A stretch of DNA of 9,858 bases from positions 1 through 9,858 of the forward strand of contig CALWMT010000074.1 in the NCBI GenBank assembly GCA_944382045.1, read 5' to 3'. Under the pieces are notes generated by a model. The model ran no database searches. It saw only the letters and a program-made list of their open reading frames with translations, and had not been told where the DNA came from. The position numbers were made by a program, and so were the translations under genes. Position 1 is the first letter of the stretch, and the number at the start of each line of letters is the position of its first letter. Shown here piece after piece: positions 6,621 through 9,858 of this stretch. This DNA comes from an uncultured Enterocloster sp. (lineage in GTDB: Bacteria; Bacillota; Clostridia; Lachnospirales; Lachnospiraceae).

Positions 6621-6649
6621 TTTCATTATAACAGTACCTATGCTAAAAT
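6621..6649 (+). promoter_or_regulatory. Promoter candidate for leuCD
   Basis: TAAAAT (6644-6649) is preceded by TGC, an extended -10 arrangement. TTTCAT (6621-6626), 17 bases upstream, is a weak -35. The start codon follows 33 bases later behind AAGGAGGA (6667-6673). The leader is too short for a T-box or a leader peptide, so control is more likely by an activator than by attenuation. Confidence 0.45.
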
Positions 6650-6681
6650 GTAAAGCAGGAAATATAAGGAGGAAGCTTATT

Positions 6682-7944
6682 ATGGGAATGACCATGAGCC
6701 AGAAAATTTTGGCAGCTCATGCGGGGCTTGATGAGGTGAAGGCCGGGCAGCTGATCGAGGCGAACCTTGATCTGGTGCTGGGAAATGACATCACTTCGCC
6801 GGTTGCGATTAATGAGATGAAAAAGATGGATAAAAAGACGGTGTTTGACAAGGACAAAATCGCCCTTGTGATGGATCATTTTATCCCCAATAAGGATATT
6901 AAATCAGCGGAAAACTGCAAGTGCTGCCGGGACTTTGCCTGTTCCCACGAGATCAGCAACTATTTTGATGTGGGCGAGATGGGAATCGAGCATGCCCTTC
7001 TTCCGGAGAAAGGCCTGGTGGTGGCCGGGGATGCGGTGATCGGAGCGGATTCCCATACCTGTACCTACGGGGCTTTGGGCGCCTTTTCAACGGGCGTGGG
7101 AAGCACGGACATGGCGGCCGGAATGGTGACGGGAAAGGCATGGTTCAAGGTGCCCTCGGCCATCAAGTTTGAGCTGATCGGAAAGCCGAATAAGTGGGTC
7201 AGCGGCAAGGACGTGATTTTACATATTATCGGCATGATCGGGGTGGACGGCGCTCTTTATAAGTCCATGGAGTTTGTTGGGGACGGCATTCAGTACCTGT
7301 CAATGGACGACCGGTTTACCATCTGCAACATGGCCATTGAGGCCGGCGGAAAGAACGGGATTTTCCCTGTGGACGGGGCGGCCATCCAGTATATGAAGGA
7401 GCACTCCAAACGGGAGTTTACCGTGTATGAGGCGGATCCGGATGCGGAGTATGAGGAGACCTATGTGATTGACCTCTCTGAGCTCAAACCCACGGTTTCC
7501 TTCCCCCATCTGCCCTCCAATACAAAGACCATTGACCAGGTAGGCGAGGTGAAGATTGACCAGGCGGTGATCGGATCCTGCACCAACGGCCGGATGGACG
7601 ATATGCGGGCTGCGGCGGAGGTGTTAAAGGGCCGCAAGGTGGCAAAAGGCGTGCGCTGCATTGTGATCCCTGCTACTCAGGCCATCTATCTGCAGGCCAT
7701 GCGGGAAGGGCTTTTGGAGATTTTCATTGAGGCGGGCGCTGTGGTGAGCACCCCAACCTGCGGACCCTGCCTGGGCGGCTATATGGGTATTCTGGCTGCC
7801 GGAGAGCGGTGCATTTCCACCACAAACCGGAACTTTGTGGGCCGTATGGGCCATGTGGATTCCGAGGTGTATCTGGCCAGCCCGGCTGTAGCAGCGGCCA
7901 GCGCGGTGGCGGGGAAAATTATCTGCCCCTGCCAGTTGGATTAA
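6682..7944 (+). CDS. leuC: 3-isopropylmalate dehydratase large subunit (LeuC, short homoaconitase-like type)
   Basis: Large subunit of the [4Fe-4S] enzyme that isomerises 2-isopropylmalate to 3-isopropylmalate in leucine synthesis, a cytoplasmic partner of LeuD. At 420 residues it belongs to the shorter archaeal/clostridial type, not the ~465-residue enterobacterial type. Cluster ligands are visible as Cys300 (GSCTNGRMDD), Cys360 and Cys363 (PTCGPCLGGYMG). Other aconitase-family landmarks are VMDHFIPNKD, GADSHTCTYGALGAF and STTNRNFVGRMG. ATG 6682 is chosen from AAGGAGGA nine bases upstream; the open frame extends further back only through the antisense of the LysR gene. leuD follows after 18 bases. 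Close relatives include homoaconitase and dimethylmalate dehydratase, so the substrate is inferred. No leuA or leuB is in view. Confidence 0.95.
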   Translation: MGMTMSQKILAAHAGLDEVKAGQLIEANLDLVLGNDITSPVAINEMKKMDKKTVFDKDKIALVMDHFIPNKDIKSAENCKCCRDFACSHEISNYFDVGEMGIEHALLPEKGLVVAGDAVIGADSHTCTYGALGAFSTGVGSTDMAAGMVTGKAWFKVPSAIKFELIGKPNKWVSGKDVILHIIGMIGVDGALYKSMEFVGDGIQYLSMDDRFTICNMAIEAGGKNGIFPVDGAAIQYMKEHSKREFTVYEADPDAEYEETYVIDLSELKPTVSFPHLPSNTKTIDQVGEVKIDQAVIGSCTNGRMDDMRAAAEVLKGRKVAKGVRCIVIPATQAIYLQAMREGLLEIFIEAGAVVSTPTCGPCLGGYMGILAAGERCISTTNRNFVGRMGHVDSEVYLASPAVAAASAVAGKIICPCQLD

Positions 7945-7962
7945 CGGGAAGGAGAGAGAGCT

Positions 7963-8448
7963 ATGAAAGCATGCGGACATGTTTTTAAATATGGAGACAA
8001 TGTGGACACGGACGTCATCATCCCTGCCCGGTATCTGAATGCCACCCAGGGAGAGGAACTGGCAAAGCACTGCATGGAGGACATTGATAAGGAATTTGTC
8101 CATAAGGTGCAGAAGGGCGATATCATTGTGGCCAACAAGAACTTTGGCTGCGGCTCCTCCAGGGAGCACGCGCCGCTGGCCATCAAGTGCGCGGGTGTAA
8201 GCTGTGTGATCGCGGAAACCTTTGCGCGGATCTTCTACCGGAACGCCATCAACATCGGCCTTCCCATCATTGAGTGCCCGGAGGCGGCCAAGGCCATTGA
8301 GAACGGGGACGAGGTGGAAGTTGACTTTGACAGCGGCGTGATCACCAACAAGACCAAGGGCGAAACGTACCAGGGGCAGTCCTTCCCGCCCTTTATGCAG
8401 AAGATTATCTCTGCGGGGGGATTGGTGAATTATATTAATGGGAAATAA
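7963..8448 (+). CDS. leuD: 3-isopropylmalate dehydratase small subunit (LeuD)
   Basis: Small (swivelling) subunit, 161 residues, which closes over the LeuC active site. Family motifs are complete: YGDNVDTDVIIPARYL (residues 10-25), NKNFGCGSSREHAP (58-71, including the conserved Gly-Ser-Ser-Arg substrate loop), and ETFARIFYRNAINIGLPI. The specificity loop after the first motif reads YLNATQG, close to the YLNT form found in other bacterial short-type LeuD proteins, so leucine-pathway use is likely but not proven. Its GGAAGGAGAG ribosome site lies in the 18-base gap after leuC, so both are made from one mRNA. A terminator follows at once. Confidence 0.95.
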   Translation: MKACGHVFKYGDNVDTDVIIPARYLNATQGEELAKHCMEDIDKEFVHKVQKGDIIVANKNFGCGSSREHAPLAIKCAGVSCVIAETFARIFYRNAINIGLPIIECPEAAKAIENGDEVEVDFDSGVITNKTKGETYQGQSFPPFMQKIISAGGLVNYINGK

Positions 8449-8463
8449 ATGATACTTTGTGAG

Positions 8464-8500
8464 CGGCTGTTCGGGACAGAGGTTCCGGGCAGCCGTTTTT
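8464..8500 (+). terminator. Intrinsic terminator of leuCD
   Basis: CGGCTG (8464-8469) pairs with CAGCCG (8490-8495). Inner pairing between CGGGA and TCCGG strengthens the stem, and TTTTT follows at 8496-8500. It begins 16 bases after the leuD stop and closes the two-gene operon. Confidence 0.8.
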
Positions 8501-8751
8501 CTGCGGCTGACGCAGCAAAATCAGGCTCTTGTATTTCCTGGCATTCTATGCTATTCTAAGTCCAGGCAAAGTTTCTATTGATGCGGAAGCATTTCTGATT
8601 TTCTTTCAATCTGCGCCGTTTGGGCGTTCAGAACGATTCTTTGCTGTGATTCCAATTGTTTTTGATAGTGCTGTCAGTATGCTTTTGTTCGGATTGCAGC
8701 AGGGGTGTGCTGTGCAGAATGGGGAGGGTATATGGATAACCGACGGATTCA
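8501..8751. other. Stretch without a recognisable gene
   Basis: Open frames of up to ~84 codons exist on both strands, but none has a good ribosome site or a sequence I recognise. Composition is more AT-rich and less codon-like than in leuCD. It probably holds the eroded front of the broken gene that follows, or plain intergenic DNA. Nothing else is seen. Confidence 0.5.
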
Positions 8752-9191
8752 ATGGCATCCGGAAAATCTGTGGACAGCATTAGGGCTGAGGATATCACGC
8801 TTTCTATGATAAGAAAAAGCAGGCCGGACAAGCTCTTTCATATTTTCCGGACAATGGGATACAACTTGACAAATCCCTGGCCGGGCATCTATTATGTAAA
8901 TAAAGAAGGTTTTTTTCCTCTGCAGATCATTGCATCTGGTGAGATGCGGCAGGAAGCGCATGTGTGGCTTTCCTCCCTGCGGAGCGAAAAGCGGTAATGG
9001 AGGCCAAAAAAGAAGTTGCAGAAGAAGTAACGAAGGAAGTAACAAGAGAAGTGACACGTGCTAAGGATATACAATCTGCAAGGACGGCATTCGCAGCTAA
9101 CTTGGATTTTGAACTGGCCAGGAAGCTTGCGCCTACGCTGACGATAGAGGAGCTTCACCAGATACAAAGGGAGGCCGCGGGAAAAGCTTGA
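8752..9191 (+). pseudogene. C-terminal remnant of a hypothetical protein family common in Lachnospiraceae, frameshifted
   Basis: One frame (8752 to the TAA at 8995-8997) reads ITLSMIRKSRPDKLFHIF, GYNLTNPWPGIYYV, FPLQIIASGEM and EAHVWLSSLRSE. The next frame then reads KAVMEAKKEVAEEVTKEV, a charged helix with KEVT repeats, and ends at 9189-9191. The order 'ITLS-R-KP-KLF, GIYYV, FP-QI, E-HVWL-SL, then VMEA' is one I associate from memory with long hypothetical proteins of Clostridia, possibly linked to the Rpn/PD-(D/E)XK nuclease group. In such proteins a further ~40 residues usually separate the WL-SL motif from VMEA, so both a deletion and a frameshift seem present. The N-terminal part is missing and there is no convincing start codon with a ribosome site. 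The family assignment is tentative; that it is broken is fairly clear. Confidence 0.55.
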
Positions 9192-9284
9192 AAAATGCGT
9201 CTGCCCATTTTACGCAGGGATGATGGAACATGCTTTTATAGTCTGCTGTGCTCTCTGGTGAAAATTTATTGAGGAGGAATGAAA

Positions 9285-9858
9285 ATGGAAAAAGAAATGC
9301 AGGAGATACTCGCGAGGGTGGACCACACGCTGCTGCGGCAGACAGCGGCTTGGGAGGAGATTCAGAGAATCTGTGAGGAGGGGATGGAATTTCATACTGC
9401 CTCGGTCTGCATCCCGCCCTGCTATGTGGGGGAGGCCAGGGCATTTCTGGGGGATAGGCTCCCTGTCTGCACGGTCATCGGCTTTCCCAATGGGAGCAGC
9501 ACCATGGCCTCCAAGGTCTTTGAGACAGAGGACGCCGTGCAAAACGGAGCGGCGGAGATCGACATGGTGATCTCTATCGGGCATGTGAAGGCGGGAAATT
9601 ACGGCTATGTGGAGAAAGAAATTCGGGAGATCAAGCAGGCCTGCCAGGGCCGGATTCTGAAGGTGATTATCGAGACCTGCCTGCTCACGGAGGAGGAAAA
9701 AATCCGCATGTGCCAGGTGGTCACGGAGGCTGGTGCGGACTTTATCAAGACCTCCACGGGATTCTCGGCCGGAGGGGCCACTCGGGAGGACATCGCCCTC
9801 TTTAAGAAATACGTGGGGCCCCAGGTGCGCATCAAGGCGGCGGGCGGAATCAAGAGCT
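9285..9858 (+). CDS. deoC: Deoxyribose-phosphate aldolase (DeoC), 3' end outside window
   Basis: Class I aldolase that splits 2-deoxyribose-5-phosphate into glyceraldehyde-3-phosphate and acetaldehyde, the last step of deoxynucleoside breakdown in the cytoplasm. The 191 visible residues of the usual ~220 include the catalytic set: Asp93 (EIDMVISIGH), the Schiff-base Lys155 (FIKTSTGFSAGGAT), and the proton-relay Lys184 (RIKAAGGIKS). These correspond to Asp102, Lys167 and Lys201 of the E. coli enzyme. DHTLL at the N-terminus and IGFPNGSSTMASK are also typical. ATG 9285 is preferred over the in-frame ATG 9279 because AGGAGG (9272-9277) is seven bases from the former and only one from the latter. 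No promoter is certain; TATAGT at 9237-9242 lacks a -35 partner. The rest of any deo operon would lie to the right. Confidence 0.95.
   Translation, partial: MEKEMQEILARVDHTLLRQTAAWEEIQRICEEGMEFHTASVCIPPCYVGEARAFLGDRLPVCTVIGFPNGSSTMASKVFETEDAVQNGAAEIDMVISIGHVKAGNYGYVEKEIREIKQACQGRILKVIIETCLLTEEEKIRMCQVVTEAGADFIKTSTGFSAGGATREDIALFKKYVGPQVRIKAAGGIKS

Noticed and set aside
6559..6681. T-box or leader peptide in front of leuC
   Set aside because: The spacer is only 123 bases and also contains the LysR promoter. No leucine-codon run, T-box sequence or terminator hairpin is seen.
8529..8783. 84-codon plus-strand open frame
   Set aside because: It has no ribosome binding site, no recognisable motif, and overlaps the start of the better supported remnant in another frame.
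9192..9216. Hairpin TGCGT-N12-ACGCA as a terminator before deoC
   Set aside because: It has only five-base arms with a long loop and no T-run after it.
1..9858. CRISPR array, tRNA/rRNA gene, insertion sequence with terminal repeats, or defence/toxin-antitoxin pair
   Set aside because: No regularly spaced repeats, tRNA-like folds, transposase motifs or paired small genes were found by reading both strands.

Overview
The window looks like chromosomal DNA of a Gram-positive anaerobe of the Clostridia, most likely a Lachnospiraceae-type gut bacterium. This is inferred from strong AGGAGG-type ribosome binding sites, moderately GC-rich genes separated by AT-rich promoter regions, the short (about 420 + 160 residue) LeuC/LeuD pair, and several LysR regulators. 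No 16S or other taxonomic marker is present, so the placement is an inference.

Left part (1-2318): a minus-strand class V aminotransferase runs off the left edge. Its first third has been shortened and its frame broken, so it is a pseudogene. A short plus-strand coding-like tail (836-972) and a strong GC hairpin precede an intact YadS/TRIC-family membrane protein gene (1052-1747). That gene meets a minus-strand GNAT acetyltransferase gene (1752-2318) end to end with four bases between them.

Centre (2319-6558): three different LysR regulators lie within about 4 kb. The first (2524-3399) is divergent from the GNAT gene across an AT-rich region carrying two matching TTCA-N7-TGAA boxes. The second (3992-4951) is intact, but its neighbours on both sides are wrecks. 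On one side is a DAACS symporter stub (3541-3808) in which only the first two membrane segments and the extreme C-terminus remain. On the other is a mosaic (5034-5643) built of the N-terminus of alanine racemase, a central segment of a DAACS symporter, and the C-terminal third of a second YadS/TRIC protein. The third LysR (5677-6558) is divergent from leuCD.

Right part (6559-9858): leuC and leuD form a compact two-gene operon with a promoter candidate in front and a clear terminator behind. After a stretch without recognisable genes comes a broken remnant of a hypothetical protein family (8752-9191). Last is the start of deoC (deoxyribose-phosphate aldolase), cut by the right edge.

How it fits together: the functional genes are ordinary metabolism (leucine-type isomerisation, deoxynucleoside catabolism, an acetyltransferase, a small membrane transporter or channel). 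The unusual feature is the repeated pattern of genes keeping their ends but losing their middles, most strikingly the three-gene mosaic. I read this as an accessory locus for amino-acid uptake and racemisation that is being dismantled by deletions, not as a new functional system. Assembly error has to be excluded first.
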